Below are positions 37,660-47,261 of a DNA stretch of 64,000 nucleotides, one piece after another; position 1 is the first letter of the stretch, and each line of letters begins with the position of its first letter. Below the pieces are notes generated by a model. That model ran no database searches, was not told the origin of the DNA, and was given only the letters and a program-made list of their open reading frames with translations. This stretch comes from Bradyrhizobium sp. CCBAU 53340 (GTDB lineage: Bacteria > Pseudomonadota > Alphaproteobacteria > Rhizobiales > Xanthobacteraceae). Where the stretch lies: positions 3,596,001-3,660,000 of the forward strand of contig NZ_CP030055.1 of NCBI RefSeq assembly GCF_015291645.1, written 5' to 3'. Position numbers and translations under genes: made by a program.

Positions 37660-38412
37660 ATGGAATGGACCGACGAAGGCATCGTGCTGGGCGTGCGGCG
37701 GCATGGCGAGAGCAGCGCCATCGTCGAGCTCTTGACGCGCCAGCACGGCCGGCATCTCGGTCTCGTGCGCGGCGGAGCCAGTTCGCGGCTGCGGCCGCTT
37801 CTGCAGCCCGGCAACAGTGTCAGCGCAGTGTGGCGGGCGCGGCTCGACGAGCATCTCGGCACTTATGCGATCGAGGGCCTGAAGCTGCGCGCAGCGACGC
37901 TGCTGGGATCATCCCATGGCGTCTACGGCGTTACCCATCTGGCCTCGATTGCGCGGCTCCTTCCCGAGCGCGATCCGCACGAGGAGATCTTTGCACTGCT
38001 CGAACATTCGCTCGACGATTTCGACGACATTGGCAGCGCGGCCGTGCATCTCATCCATTTCGAGCTCGCCATGCTCTCCGAGCTCGGCTTCGGCCTGGCG
38101 CTCGAAAACTGTGCGGTGACCGGGGAGACCACGGACCTGATCTATGTCTCGCCGAAATCGGGGGGCGCGGTGTCGCGCGGCGCGGGCGAGCCCTGGCGGG
38201 ACCGCCTGCTGCGGCTGCCGCCGTTCCTGCGCCACGGCGAAGCCGCGCATGAACTCACTGATGAGGATCTTCAGGACGGCTTCCGACTGACCGGCCTGTT
38301 CCTGCTGCGTCATGTGCTGGAGCCTCGCGGGCAGGGTCATTCCGACGCGCGTGCGGGCTTCATTAATGCCCTGATCCGGCAGCAGGCCAAAGCGGCGCTG
38401 CCCACGCCATGA
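37660..38412 (+). CDS. recO: DNA repair protein RecO
   Basis: 250 residues. The N-terminal OB fold starts [24 protein letters not shown] and contains RHLGLVRGG; the helical C-terminal part has the [15 protein letters not shown] stretch. RecO loads RecA with RecR at gaps. The long upstream open frame reads through the repeat and is rejected; ATG 37660 gives the family N-terminus. Confidence 0.94.
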   Translation: MEWTDEGIVLGVRRHGESSAIVELLTRQHGRHLGLVRGGASSRLRPLLQPGNSVSAVWRARLDEHLGTYAIEGLKLRAATLLGSSHGVYGVTHLASIARLLPERDPHEEIFALLEHSLDDFDDIGSAAVHLIHFELAMLSELGFGLALENCAVTGETTDLIYVSPKSGGAVSRGAGEPWRDRLLRLPPFLRHGEAAHELTDEDLQDGFRLTGLFLLRHVLEPRGQGHSDARAGFINALIRQQAKAALPTP

Positions 38413-38514
38413 GCTGATCGCGCTGCTGCATTGCCCCAGGACATGGGGTTCCCCCGGAACGAAATTTGGCTCTTCGCGTTGGCCGGAACAGGTTCCACAA
38501 CGGGGACAGCCCAC

Positions 38515-38793
38515 ATGTTGATCAGGGGTTTTGCGCTGACCGCGGCGCTGCTGGTTTTTGCGCCTGATGCAATGGCCGGAGAGCCGCAACCGGGTGTCTT
38601 CCGCCGGGCCTCGTGCACCGTCGTCCGGTATTATGTGGCGAAATATTCCGCTGCAGCCGCAGAGACATGGGCGCGGTCCCACGGCGCAACCGATGCAGAG
38701 ATCGAAGCGGCCCGTCGCTGTGTCGCCAACATGCCGGCGACGCCGCCGGCCAAGGTCCAGCCGACCGTGACCGCGGGCTGGGCAGGGCAGTAG
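38515..38793 (+). CDS. Small secreted protein of unknown function
   Basis: 92 residues with a signal peptide (LIRGFALTAALLVFAPDAMA). The mature part reads RRASCTVVRYYVAKYSAAAAETWARSHGATDAEIEAARRC, with two cysteines that could pair, then a proline-rich end. The HGATDAEIEAARRC pattern is shared by short rhizobial exported proteins I cannot name. It lies between recO and parC on the same strand with a GGGGACAG box upstream. Confidence 0.7.
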   Translation: MLIRGFALTAALLVFAPDAMAGEPQPGVFRRASCTVVRYYVAKYSAAAAETWARSHGATDAEIEAARRCVANMPATPPAKVQPTVTAGWAGQ

Positions 38794-38852
38794 GAGCCCA
38801 CAGGGAACAATCGATCCTTGCCCGATTCGCTTCCACGGTTTAACCGGGCGGC

Positions 38853-41111
38853 ATGGGAAAACGAATCGTTCCTCCGGAAGAACCGGCCGAAATTCACGAA
38901 GTGCCGCTGCGCGACGCACTGGAAGAGCGCTATCTTGCCTATGCGCTCTCCACCATCATGCACCGGGCGCTGCCGGACGCGCGTGACGGCCTGAAGCCGG
39001 TGCACCGGCGCATCCTCTACGGCATGCGCCTGCTCAGGCTCGACCCCGGCACGGCCTTCAAGAAATCCGCCAAGATCGTCGGCGACGTGATGGGCTCGTT
39101 CCATCCGCATGGCGACCAGGCGATCTACGACGCCATGGTGCGTCTCGCGCAGGATTTCTCCTCGCGCTATCCGCTGGTCGACGGCCAGGGCAATTTCGGC
39201 AATATCGACGGCGATAATCCCGCCGCCTACCGCTACACCGAAGCGCGCATGACCGACGTTGCGCGGCTTCTGCTCGAGGGCATCGACGAGGATGGCGTCG
39301 AATTCCGCGCCAATTACGACGGCCAGTCGAAGGAGCCGGTGGTGTTGCCCGGCGGCTTCCCCAACCTGCTCGCCAACGGCGCGCAGGGCATCGCGGTCGG
39401 CATGGCGACCTCGATCCCGCCGCACAATGCCGCCGAGCTGTGTGATGCGGCGCTGCATCTGATCGAGAAGCCCGACGCGAAGTCCAAGGCGCTGCTGAAG
39501 TGGGTCAAGGGCCCAGATTTCCCGACCGGCGGCATCTGCGTCGACTCCAAGCAGGCCATTGCCGAGGCCTACACCACCGGCCGCGGCTCGTTCCGTGTCC
39601 GCGCCAGGTGGTCGCATGAAGAGGGCGCACGCGGCACCTGGGTCGTCGTCGTCACCGAGATCCCCTTCCTGGTGCAGAAGTCGCGCCTGATCGAGAAGGT
39701 GGCCGAACTGCTGGACCAGAAGAAGCTGCCGCTGGTCGGCGACATCAGGGACGAGTCGGCCGAAGACGTCCGCATCGTCATCGAGCCGAAGTCGAAGAAC
39801 GTCGATCCCGCGCTGATGATGGAATCGCTGTTCCGCCTGACCGAGCTCGAGAACAAGATTCCACTGAACCTCAACGTGCTGATCAAGGGCCGCGTGCCCA
39901 AGGTGGTCGGCCTTGCCGAGGCCTTGCGCGAATGGCTCGACCATCTGCGCGACGTGCTGATCCGCCGCAGCAACTACCGCAAGGCGCAGATCGAGCACCG
40001 GCTGGAGGTGCTCGGCGGCCATCTGGTCGCCTATCTGAACCTCGACAAGGTGATCAAGATCATCCGCACCGAGGACGAACCGAAGCCGGCCCTGATCAAG
40101 GCGTTCAAGCTCACCGAGATCCAGGCGGAAGCCATCCTCAACATGCGTCTGCGCAATCTGCGCAGGCTCGAGGAAATGGAGATCCGCAACGAAGACCGGG
40201 ATCTGCGCAAGGAGCTGAAGGGCATCGAAGGCGTGCTCGCCTCGGAAGCCGAGCAGTGGAAGAAGGTCGGCGAGCAGGTCGGCAAGGTCCGCGACATGTT
40301 CGGACCGAAGACGCCGCTCGGCAAGCGCCGCACCACTTTTGCCGATGCGCCCGAGCACGATCTTGCCGCGATGGAGGAAGCCCTCGTCGAGCGCGAGCCG
40401 GTGACGGTCGTGGTCTCCGACAAGGGCTGGATCCGTACCATGAAGGGCCATGTCGAGGACCTCTCGGGCCTCGCCTTCAAGCAGGACGACAAGCTCGGCT
40501 TTGCCTTCTTCGCCGAGACGACCTCGAAGCTGCTGCTGTTCGCCACCAACGGCAAGTTCTACTCGCTCGACGTTGCGAAGCTGCCGGGCGGCCGCGGCCA
40601 CGGCGAGCCGATCCGCCTGTTCATCGACCTCGAGCAGGAGGCGGCGCCCGTTGCGCTGTTCGTCAACAAGGGCGGACGCAAATTCCTGGTCGCGAGCCAT
40701 GAGGGTCAGGGTTTTGTCGTCAACGAGGACGATTGCGTCGGCACCACCAAGAAGGGCAAGCAGATCCTCAACGTCGACATGCCGAACGAGGCACGCGCGA
40801 TCACCGAAGTGCTCGGTGACACCGTCGCGGTCATCGGCGAGAACAGGAAGATGCTGATCTTCCCGCTCGATCAGGTGCCGGAGATGGCGCGAGGTCGCGG
40901 CGTGCGCCTGCAGAAGTACAAGGACGGCGGTCTCTCCGACGTCGCTGTCTTCGAGGCCAAGGCAGGCCTCACCTGGAAGGACTCCGCAGGTCGCGAATTC
41001 TCCGCGACCATGAAGGAGCTCGCCGAGTGGCAGGGCACCCGCGCCGACGCCGGCCGCCTGTCGCCGAAAGGCTTCCCGAAGTCGAACAAGTTCGGCAAGG
41101 TGATCGGGTAG
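38853..41111 (+). CDS. parC: DNA topoisomerase IV subunit A
   Basis: 752 residues. The breakage-reunion domain has [15 protein letters not shown], the winged-helix loop [20 protein letters not shown] and the catalytic tyrosine in [11 protein letters not shown] (Tyr128). The C-terminal beta-pinwheel is shortened, as in alphaproteobacterial ParC. It decatenates replicated chromosomes with ParE, which is not in this window. In the quinolone region it carries Gln89 and Asp93 where E. coli ParC has Ser80 and Glu84. Confidence 0.96.
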   Translation: MGKRIVPPEEPAEIHEVPLRDALEERYLAYALSTIMHRALPDARDGLKPVHRRILYGMRLLRLDPGTAFKKSAKIVGDVMGSFHPHGDQAIYDAMVRLAQDFSSRYPLVDGQGNFGNIDGDNPAAYRYTEARMTDVARLLLEGIDEDGVEFRANYDGQSKEPVVLPGGFPNLLANGAQGIAVGMATSIPPHNAAELCDAALHLIEKPDAKSKALLKWVKGPDFPTGGICVDSKQAIAEAYTTGRGSFRVRARWSHEEGARGTWVVVVTEIPFLVQKSRLIEKVAELLDQKKLPLVGDIRDESAEDVRIVIEPKSKNVDPALMMESLFRLTELENKIPLNLNVLIKGRVPKVVGLAEALREWLDHLRDVLIRRSNYRKAQIEHRLEVLGGHLVAYLNLDKVIKIIRTEDEPKPALIKAFKLTEIQAEAILNMRLRNLRRLEEMEIRNEDRDLRKELKGIEGVLASEAEQWKKVGEQVGKVRDMFGPKTPLGKRRTTFADAPEHDLAAMEEALVEREPVTVVVSDKGWIRTMKGHVEDLSGLAFKQDDKLGFAFFAETTSKLLLFATNGKFYSLDVAKLPGGRGHGEPIRLFIDLEQEAAPVALFVNKGGRKFLVASHEGQGFVVNEDDCVGTTKKGKQILNVDMPNEARAITEVLGDTVAVIGENRKMLIFPLDQVPEMARGRGVRLQKYKDGGLSDVAVFEAKAGLTWKDSAGREFSATMKELAEWQGTRADAGRLSPKGFPKSNKFGKVIG

Positions 41112-41220
41112 GCGGCCTCACGTTCCTGATGTGCAGCGATGCTCTTGCATGGCTGTATCGGCCGGCGCGGTCTGATACCGTCCGCCGTGCCGGATATTGG
41201 GAACGTTGAGAAGTCACGCG

Positions 41221-42765
41221 ATGTACGATGTCATTGTTGTCGGCGGCGGCTCGGCCGGCGCCGCGGTTGCGGCACGGCTCTCCGAAGATGCTGCACGGCG
41301 CGTCCTGCTGTTGGAGGCGGGCCTCGACTGGCGCGCTGACGAGGCGCCCTGGGAAGTCAGGACGCCGAACCCGATCCCGATCATTCACAAGCGCGAATAT
41401 CAGGAGAAATGGCAGTGGCCGGATCTCTTGACGCGCCGGGTGGCAGGGCAGGAGCCGCGCTTCTACTGGCGCGGCAAGGGGCTCGGCGGCTCATCGATGA
41501 TGAATGGCCAGATCGCCATCCACGGCGTCGCCGATGCGTTCGACGAGTGGGCTGCCAGTGGCTGCACCGGCTGGTCGGCCAGGGAGGTGATGCCGCTCTT
41601 CTCCGTGATCGAGGACGATCTGGAATTTGGCGATACCGCAGGTCACGGCCGCGGCGGACCGTTACCGGTCTATCGCGCGCCGCCGGAGAAGTGGGGCCCG
41701 ATTGATCGCGGCTTGCGCGATGCGGCGTTGGCAAGCGGCTATCCCTGGTGCGCCGATCTCAACGGTCGTGATGGCGAGGGCGTCGCCTGCTATCCCATCA
41801 ACAGCCGCGACGGCCGCCGCATCACCACCAACGAGGGGTATCTCGAGCCCGCTCGCAGCCGCGCCAATCTGGAAATCCGGGGCAAGACGCTGGTCGATCG
41901 CGTGCTGATCCGCGACAACAGGGCGACGGGCCTCCGCGTTCATACCGATGGGCAGGGCACCAGCGAGATCAGCGCGCGCCAGATCGTGCTGTGCGCCGGC
42001 GCGATCCACAGCCCGGCGATCCTGCTGCGCTCGGGCATTGGACCCGCGGCCGAGTTGAAGGCAATGGGTATCGCGGTTGAGCGCGATTTGCCGGTCGGCC
42101 GCCACTTCTTCGACCATCCGCTGTTTCGTGCCACGATTCAGCTCCACGAAAATCTGCGGCCGACCGATCCTGACACCCGCCACACCAATTGCTGCGTGAC
42201 CTATTCCTCGGGCCTCGCCAATGGCGGCAAGCGCGACATGATCCTGATTGCGTTCAACCATCGCGGCATCGGCATGCCCGGAGCGATCGGCGCCGGTCTG
42301 TTCAACGCCTATTCGCGCGGAACGCTCAAGCTGGCTTCGACCGATCCAGGTGTCGATCCCATCGTCGAGGAGAACATGCTCGCCGATCCCCGTGACATGC
42401 TGCGCATGATGGACGCGGTGAAGCGGCTCGCCGTCATCACCTCGCAGCCGGCGCTTGGGGGCATCGCCGACTGGATCAGGCTGACCGACACGGACTTGAC
42501 ATTGCCGCAGGCAGCCGCGCTTCCGGATCACGAGCTGGATGCATTGTTGCGGCGTGAGACCGGAGACATCCAGCACGCCGCCGGGAGCTGCCGCATGAGC
42601 GGCGTCAATGATGCCGATGGCGTCGTCAATCCCGATGGTTCGGTGAAGGGCATCTCGGGCCTGCGCGTCGCCGACGCCTCGATCATGCCGTCCGACTGCC
42701 GCGCCAATACGCACCTCACGACGGTGGTGATCGGGGAAGCCATTGCGCGGATGATGATGCGGTAG
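41221..42765 (+). CDS. GMC-family FAD oxidoreductase
   Basis: 514 residues. The N-terminal dinucleotide fold (YDVIVVGGGSAGAAVAARL), the GMC signature KGLGGSSMMNGQIAIHG, the second signature GAIHSPAILLRSGIGP and the catalytic histidines in HAAGSCRM and NTHLTTVVIGE are complete. The family oxidises choline, glucose, long-chain and aromatic alcohols; the substrate is not readable. ATG 41221 is preferred over an upstream TTG (41197). Confidence 0.9.
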   Translation: MYDVIVVGGGSAGAAVAARLSEDAARRVLLLEAGLDWRADEAPWEVRTPNPIPIIHKREYQEKWQWPDLLTRRVAGQEPRFYWRGKGLGGSSMMNGQIAIHGVADAFDEWAASGCTGWSAREVMPLFSVIEDDLEFGDTAGHGRGGPLPVYRAPPEKWGPIDRGLRDAALASGYPWCADLNGRDGEGVACYPINSRDGRRITTNEGYLEPARSRANLEIRGKTLVDRVLIRDNRATGLRVHTDGQGTSEISARQIVLCAGAIHSPAILLRSGIGPAAELKAMGIAVERDLPVGRHFFDHPLFRATIQLHENLRPTDPDTRHTNCCVTYSSGLANGGKRDMILIAFNHRGIGMPGAIGAGLFNAYSRGTLKLASTDPGVDPIVEENMLADPRDMLRMMDAVKRLAVITSQPALGGIADWIRLTDTDLTLPQAAALPDHELDALLRRETGDIQHAAGSCRMSGVNDADGVVNPDGSVKGISGLRVADASIMPSDCRANTHLTTVVIGEAIARMMMR

Positions 42766-42832
42766 TGCGACAATGGCGCTGCTGTGAGGCTGACGGACAA
42801 CAACCGAAGGGCGGACAACTTTCGCTTCAACT

Positions 42833-42862
42833 GAAGCTGATGCCGCGACCGGCATCAGCTTC
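42833..42862. terminator. Bidirectional terminator between convergent genes
   Basis: Perfect 12-base stem GAAGCTGATGCC/GGCATCAGCTTC with a six-base loop between the convergent GMC oxidoreductase and rhodanese-ChrB genes. Confidence 0.75.
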
Positions 42863-42885
42863 TGCTTGAAGGTTACGGCTGTCCG

Positions 42886-43704
42886 TTACGCCTTCACCTT
42901 GTTGGTCGGCCAGTTGTGGGTCTCGGCCGTGGCGTCGCGGCACCAGCGATAGAAGGCGTCGTAGAGCAGCATGCCGGCCTCGAGCTGTTCGAGGTCGTCG
43001 TCGAACATCCGCGACAGCCCGAGCGAGGCCGCGAGCAGGCCGGGCGCCTCCGGCGCCAGGTCCGGTCTTGCCGTGTCGGCGCCGCGCACCAGCGTGGCCA
43101 GCCGCAGCAGGGCCGGAGTCGCGATCCCGAACTCCTCGATCATGACGTCGAAGGTGCAGAGCTCGCCGCGGTGACTCCAGAACACGTTCTCGATGTCGAA
43201 GGGGGCTGCGTTGAAGCGCTCGCTGACCCCGACGACCTCGGACGGTGTCACGTAGAGGAACACCGCGTTGGGGTCGACGAAGCGACGGATCAGCCAGGGA
43301 CAGGCGATACGATCGACCTTCGGGCGCGCCCGCGTCACCCAGACCGTGCGTCCTTTGGCGTCGCGTGGCGGCAGCTTGCGGGTGTCGAGCAGCGGCAATT
43401 TGGCCGCCTTCCAGCCCTCAAAGCCGCCCTCCAGCGCTTCGGCTTCGGCGCCGAGCTGGCGGAGCCAGGCCGCCGTGCCTTGTGCCAGCTTTTCACCGCG
43501 CAGGCAGGAGACGATGGTCCGGCGGCCGGCGAAGTCGCCGCCCCAGTCGGGAACGTTGCTGTGGCTGAGCTTGATCGAGCCAGGGATCAGCCGTCGGTCG
43601 GCGGCAAAGTCCTCCTCCGTCCGCACGTCGATCAGGACAGGAGCATTGGCCGTGCCAATCAGGCGCGCCAATTTATCGGACGAGATAGTCGTGAAAGTAG
43701 GCAT
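42886..43704 (-). CDS. Rhodanese-ChrB fusion protein
   Basis: 272 residues. Residues 1-110 form a rhodanese domain (VLIDVRTEEDFAADRRLIPGS) with the active cysteine in IVSCLRGEKLA. Residues 125-272 match the ChrB C-terminal domain (RARPKVDRIACPWLIRRFVDPNA, then LLYDAFYRWCRDA). ChrB proteins regulate or support chromate efflux, but no chrA transporter is adjacent. Sulfurtransfer or metal/oxidant sensing is possible. The open frame extends to 43776; ATG 43704 starts the rhodanese domain. Confidence 0.85.
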   Translation of the reverse strand: MPTFTTISSDKLARLIGTANAPVLIDVRTEEDFAADRRLIPGSIKLSHSNVPDWGGDFAGRRTIVSCLRGEKLAQGTAAWLRQLGAEAEALEGGFEGWKAAKLPLLDTRKLPPRDAKGRTVWVTRARPKVDRIACPWLIRRFVDPNAVFLYVTPSEVVGVSERFNAAPFDIENVFWSHRGELCTFDVMIEEFGIATPALLRLATLVRGADTARPDLAPEAPGLLAASLGLSRMFDDDLEQLEAGMLLYDAFYRWCRDATAETHNWPTNKVKA

Positions 43705-43953
43705 GTAGTTGCGTCCTCGTGAGAACATAACGGGACGCGATACTTGGGCCTGTCGCCTCGTGGGGAGATCGCTCAAATCCCCATGGCGCTGATTACAGCG
43801 AAACCGCGCCGGCCTGTCAATCGCCGGTTTCGTTGGCCATGAACGTTAGAAAGGATTGCAACTCGGGCCTATAGTGGCGGATGCGGAATTCTGCGGCGGG
43901 AGCGGGGTTGATCCTCGGTCGCAGCAAGAAGGCGCTACAAGGAGGGACCAAGG

Positions 43954-44778
43954 ATGACACGCAAGATCTCGCTCGCGCTCGCCATCGCCGCACTGGCGCT
44001 GTCCGTCCAGGCTGCGTTCGCGCAAAAACCGGGCGTCGAAAAGCTCTATATCCTCAATTGCGGGGAGGGTGTTGCCGGCGACATCGGGCGCTGGTCGCCC
44101 GGGGTGAATGAAGGCAAGTCGATGGACTTCGTCGACACCTGTTACCTCATCAAGCACAGCCAGGGCTGGTTCCTTTGGGATACGGGTATCCCTGACGCCG
44201 TCGCGGCGATGCCGAACGGACTCGCGCCTGCCGATCCCAAGGCCGTGACCTGGAGGCGGCCGAAGACGCTCGCCTCGCAGCTCGAGCAGATCGGCGTCAA
44301 GCCGGTTGATATCAAGGCGATGGCCGTGTCGCATACGCATCCCGACCACATCGGCAACGTCGAGATGTTCCCGCAGGCGACGCTCTACGTGCAGAAGGTC
44401 GAATACGACTGGCCGGGCGCCAACAACGAGCCGCGCTTCAAGCCTTCGCATCCGGTCGAGCTGCTCGCGGGCGACAAGGACGTGTTCGGCGACGGCAGCC
44501 TGATCATCCTGTCGACGCCCGGCCACACGCCGGGACACCAGTCGTTGCTGGTGAAATTGCCGAAGACCGGTGCAGTGGTCCTCTCAGGCGATGCCGTTCA
44601 CTTCAAGGACAATTGGGACAATCGCCGCGTTCCCAGCATGAACACCAACAAGGAACTGACCGCGACCTCGATGCAGAAGATTGCCGAGACGCTCGACAAG
44701 GAGAAGGCGCAGCTCTGGATCAACCACGACAAGGCCCAGCGCGACACGCAGAAGATGTCGCCGGAATTTTACGACTAG
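43954..44778 (+). CDS. Secreted metallo-beta-lactamase-fold hydrolase (AHL-lactonase-like)
   Basis: 274 residues. Signal peptide KISLALAIAALALSVQAAFA, then the fold with the zinc motif SHTHPDHIGN, the TPGHTPGHQ histidine and SGDAVHF aspartate. The overall pattern (NCGEGV, LWDTGIPDAV) resembles the AttM/AiiA-type N-acyl homoserine lactonases, which open quorum-signal lactones; the exported form here would act in the periplasm. Other lactone or ester substrates are equally possible. An AAGGAGGG box precedes the ATG. Confidence 0.85.
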   Translation: MTRKISLALAIAALALSVQAAFAQKPGVEKLYILNCGEGVAGDIGRWSPGVNEGKSMDFVDTCYLIKHSQGWFLWDTGIPDAVAAMPNGLAPADPKAVTWRRPKTLASQLEQIGVKPVDIKAMAVSHTHPDHIGNVEMFPQATLYVQKVEYDWPGANNEPRFKPSHPVELLAGDKDVFGDGSLIILSTPGHTPGHQSLLVKLPKTGAVVLSGDAVHFKDNWDNRRVPSMNTNKELTATSMQKIAETLDKEKAQLWINHDKAQRDTQKMSPEFYD

Positions 44779-44858
44779 CTTTCGCAATCGCTGTTGCCAC
44801 TAAGGTGGCAGTGGGGATGTGGTAGGCGCCTCGAAATCTCCGGGACGGGAGGCGAAGA

Positions 44859-45734
44859 GTGGAGTGGCTCGGGGTCGCGATCGCGCTTGTCTCGAGCAGC
44901 ATCGGTGGCACCGCCGCGGCGATCACCCGCTATCTCGTCGGTGGCGCCGATCCGGTCATGCTTGCGATCCTGCGTTGGGGGATCGGCTTTCTCTGCCTGC
45001 TGCCTTGCGCGCTGCTGCTCCGCGTGCGTTGGCCGCAGCGCTCCGACTACCCCGCCGTGATAGCGCTCGGCATCTGCTTCTTCGGCCTGTTCTTCATTCT
45101 TTACAATATCGCGGTGTCCTACACGACCGCTGCCCGCGCGAGTCTCGCGCTGGCGACGCTGCCGCTTCACACCATGGTGGTTGGTGCCATTCTCGGCGTC
45201 GAGCGGCTGACCGCACGCAAGATCGTCGGTGTCGGCATCGCCGTGCTCGGCGTGGCGGCGGCGCTGGCTGTGGGTCTGGCACAGAGTCCCCCCGGTTCCT
45301 GGCGCGGCGAGCTGATCATGACCGGCGCGGTGTTCTGCATGGCGTTCTACAACGTGCTGTCGCGCCCGCTGATGCAGCGCTCCAGCGCGCTCGGCTTTCT
45401 CACGGTCGGCATGGGCGCTGGTGCCGTGGTGCTGGTCGTTGCCGGGCTCATGAAAGGCAGTTTTGCCGCGCTCGATCACTTCACGACGGCGCAGTGGATT
45501 GCCGGACTCTATCTCGGCGCTGGCGGCGGCGCGCTCGCTTTCATCCTCTGGGTCATGGCGCTGGCGCGGGCGACGCCGACGCGCGTCGCCAATACGATGA
45601 CGGTCAACCCGATCGCGGCGACCTTGCTGGCGGCGTTGCTGATCGGCGAGCCGATCACGCCGAATCTCCTGATTGGGCTCGTCGCCGTGTTCGCCGGCAT
45701 CTGGATCGCGACCAGCCAGCCGAAATCGGCCTAG
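44859..45734 (+). CDS. EamA/DMT-family transporter
   Basis: 291 residues, GTG start with GGGAGGCGAAGA upstream. Ten hydrophobic segments in two EamA repeats: ILRWGIGFLCLLPCALL and YNIAVSYTTAARASLALATLPL in the first, IGEPITPNLLIGLVAVFAGIWIA in the last. DMT exporters move amino acids, nucleotides or drugs; no substrate can be inferred. The stop overlaps the convergent small gene by four bases. Confidence 0.88.
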   Translation: MEWLGVAIALVSSSIGGTAAAITRYLVGGADPVMLAILRWGIGFLCLLPCALLLRVRWPQRSDYPAVIALGICFFGLFFILYNIAVSYTTAARASLALATLPLHTMVVGAILGVERLTARKIVGVGIAVLGVAAALAVGLAQSPPGSWRGELIMTGAVFCMAFYNVLSRPLMQRSSALGFLTVGMGAGAVVLVVAGLMKGSFAALDHFTTAQWIAGLYLGAGGGALAFILWVMALARATPTRVANTMTVNPIAATLLAALLIGEPITPNLLIGLVAVFAGIWIATSQPKSA

Positions 45735-45922
45735 CTCTTCGGCGCCGTGACCGGCGGCGGGGCCGCCTCCGGCGTCTTCTTCGGTTTCAGCGTGCCGGCA
45801 TAGAACGAGAGCAGCCACACCAAAAGCACGGCGAGCAGATAGACGCCCCAGGCCTGCGGCGGCGTCATGGCCCAACGCAGGAGGCCCTTGAATGTACGCG
45901 GCGGATGATTGTCTTCGGTCAT
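45731..45922 (-). CDS. Small single-pass membrane protein
   Basis: 63 residues: a short basic N-terminus (FKGLLRWAMTPPQ), one membrane helix (AWGVYLLAVLLVWLLSFYAG) and a proline/alanine-rich tail. Lies 31 bases after the MFS gene on the same strand, so possibly co-transcribed with it. Not recognised. Confidence 0.65.
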   Translation of the reverse strand: MTEDNHPPRTFKGLLRWAMTPPQAWGVYLLAVLLVWLLSFYAGTLKPKKTPEAAPPPVTAPKS

Positions 45923-45953
45923 GATGCGCTTGTGCGCGAAAGCTCAGGCCCGG

Positions 45954-47111
45954 TCAATCCGGCCGCCGCTGTGCGCGGATCAGGAATAGCGCGGCAAGCG
46001 CCGACAGGCTGAGTGCCGACGAGACCATCAGCACCTTGGTGCCCATGACGTCGATCAAGAGGCCGAAAGCCAGCGGCGCCACGGCTTGGGCCATCCGCGC
46101 GGGGGCACCGATGATGCCGAGGCGATAGCCGAAATCCTTCGGGCCGAAGATCGACAGCGGCAACGTCCCGCGGGCGATCGTCAAAATGCCGTTGCCGGAG
46201 CCGTGCAGCAGCGCAAAGGCGCTCGCCGCAGGCGCGCCGAAAATGGCGACGACGGCGGCGCCGATCGGGTGGGTGATGCAGGCGAGTCGCGTTGACCACA
46301 GCGGATGGAAGCGGCTGAGGACGCTCGCTTCGAGAATACGTGCTACCACCTGCGCCGGACCGATCAGCGCGCCAGCCGCGATCGCCTCGACATGCGTCGC
46401 GCCGGCTGCCTCCAGGATCCGCGGGAAATGCACGGCCATGGCGCCGGTGACGGTCCAGACTGCGGCAAAGACAAAGGCGAGCAGGATCATGGTGCGGTCG
46501 AGCGGCACGTGCGGCTTCTCCGCTGTCGCCGCGGCCTGCTTGGCGCCCTTGATCGCCGGCAGTATGAAGAAATTGAGGGGCAGGCCGATCACGATGTTGG
46601 CGGCGGCCCAGGCGAAGCAGGTCTCGCGCCAGCCGATATGGGCCAATCCCCAGGCGGTGAGGGGCCAGCCGACGGTCGAGGCAAAGCCGGCCATCAGCGT
46701 GATGCCGGTGATGGGCCTGCGGGCTTCGGTGCCGTAGATGCGGCCCAGCGCGGCGAAGGCGGCGTCGTAAAGCCCCATCGCCATGCCCATGCCGAGCACG
46801 AACCAGGCCAATGTCATGACCGCGACCGACTGCGAGACGCCGAGCAGCACGAGGCCGGCGGCAATGGTGAGGTTCGAGGCCGACAGCACCTGCCGCCCGC
46901 CGACGAGGTCGATCTGCCGGCCGATGCGCGGCCCCAGCATGGCGGAAATCACGAGCGAGGCCGAGAACGCGCCAAAGATCCAGTTCGTGGAAATGCCGAG
47001 GTCATGCGCCATGGGATCGGCGATCAGTGCCGGCAAATAATAGCTCGAAGCCCAGGCGAGGGTCTGCGTCGTGCCGAGCGCGAGGATAATCGGAAGCTGG
47101 CGCTGGCTCAT
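45954..47111 (-). CDS. MFS transporter
   Basis: 385 residues, twelve predicted membrane segments. The start QLPIILALGTTQTLAWASSYYLPALIADPMA and the GRQIDLVGGRQVLSASN loop after helix 2-3 fit the major facilitator superfamily. The substrate is unknown. The open frame reaches 47171, but ATG 47111 gives the natural N-terminus. Divergent from the cyclase gene with 150 bases between. Confidence 0.88.
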   Translation of the reverse strand: MSQRQLPIILALGTTQTLAWASSYYLPALIADPMAHDLGISTNWIFGAFSASLVISAMLGPRIGRQIDLVGGRQVLSASNLTIAAGLVLLGVSQSVAVMTLAWFVLGMGMAMGLYDAAFAALGRIYGTEARRPITGITLMAGFASTVGWPLTAWGLAHIGWRETCFAWAAANIVIGLPLNFFILPAIKGAKQAAATAEKPHVPLDRTMILLAFVFAAVWTVTGAMAVHFPRILEAAGATHVEAIAAGALIGPAQVVARILEASVLSRFHPLWSTRLACITHPIGAAVVAIFGAPAASAFALLHGSGNGILTIARGTLPLSIFGPKDFGYRLGIIGAPARMAQAVAPLAFGLLIDVMGTKVLMVSSALSLSALAALFLIRAQRRPD

Positions 47112-47261
47112 GTCCCCGTATTTCTGGTCGGCGGTGTCATCATTTGCATTTGCAGCCGGTGCACAAAGCACGTCAACAGCGTTCGCGGCATATTCGACCT
47201 GCTACGGATGGGAGCCTGGTTGCGGCCTTTCGCTCGTCACGAATGCACGCCATAATGGCGT

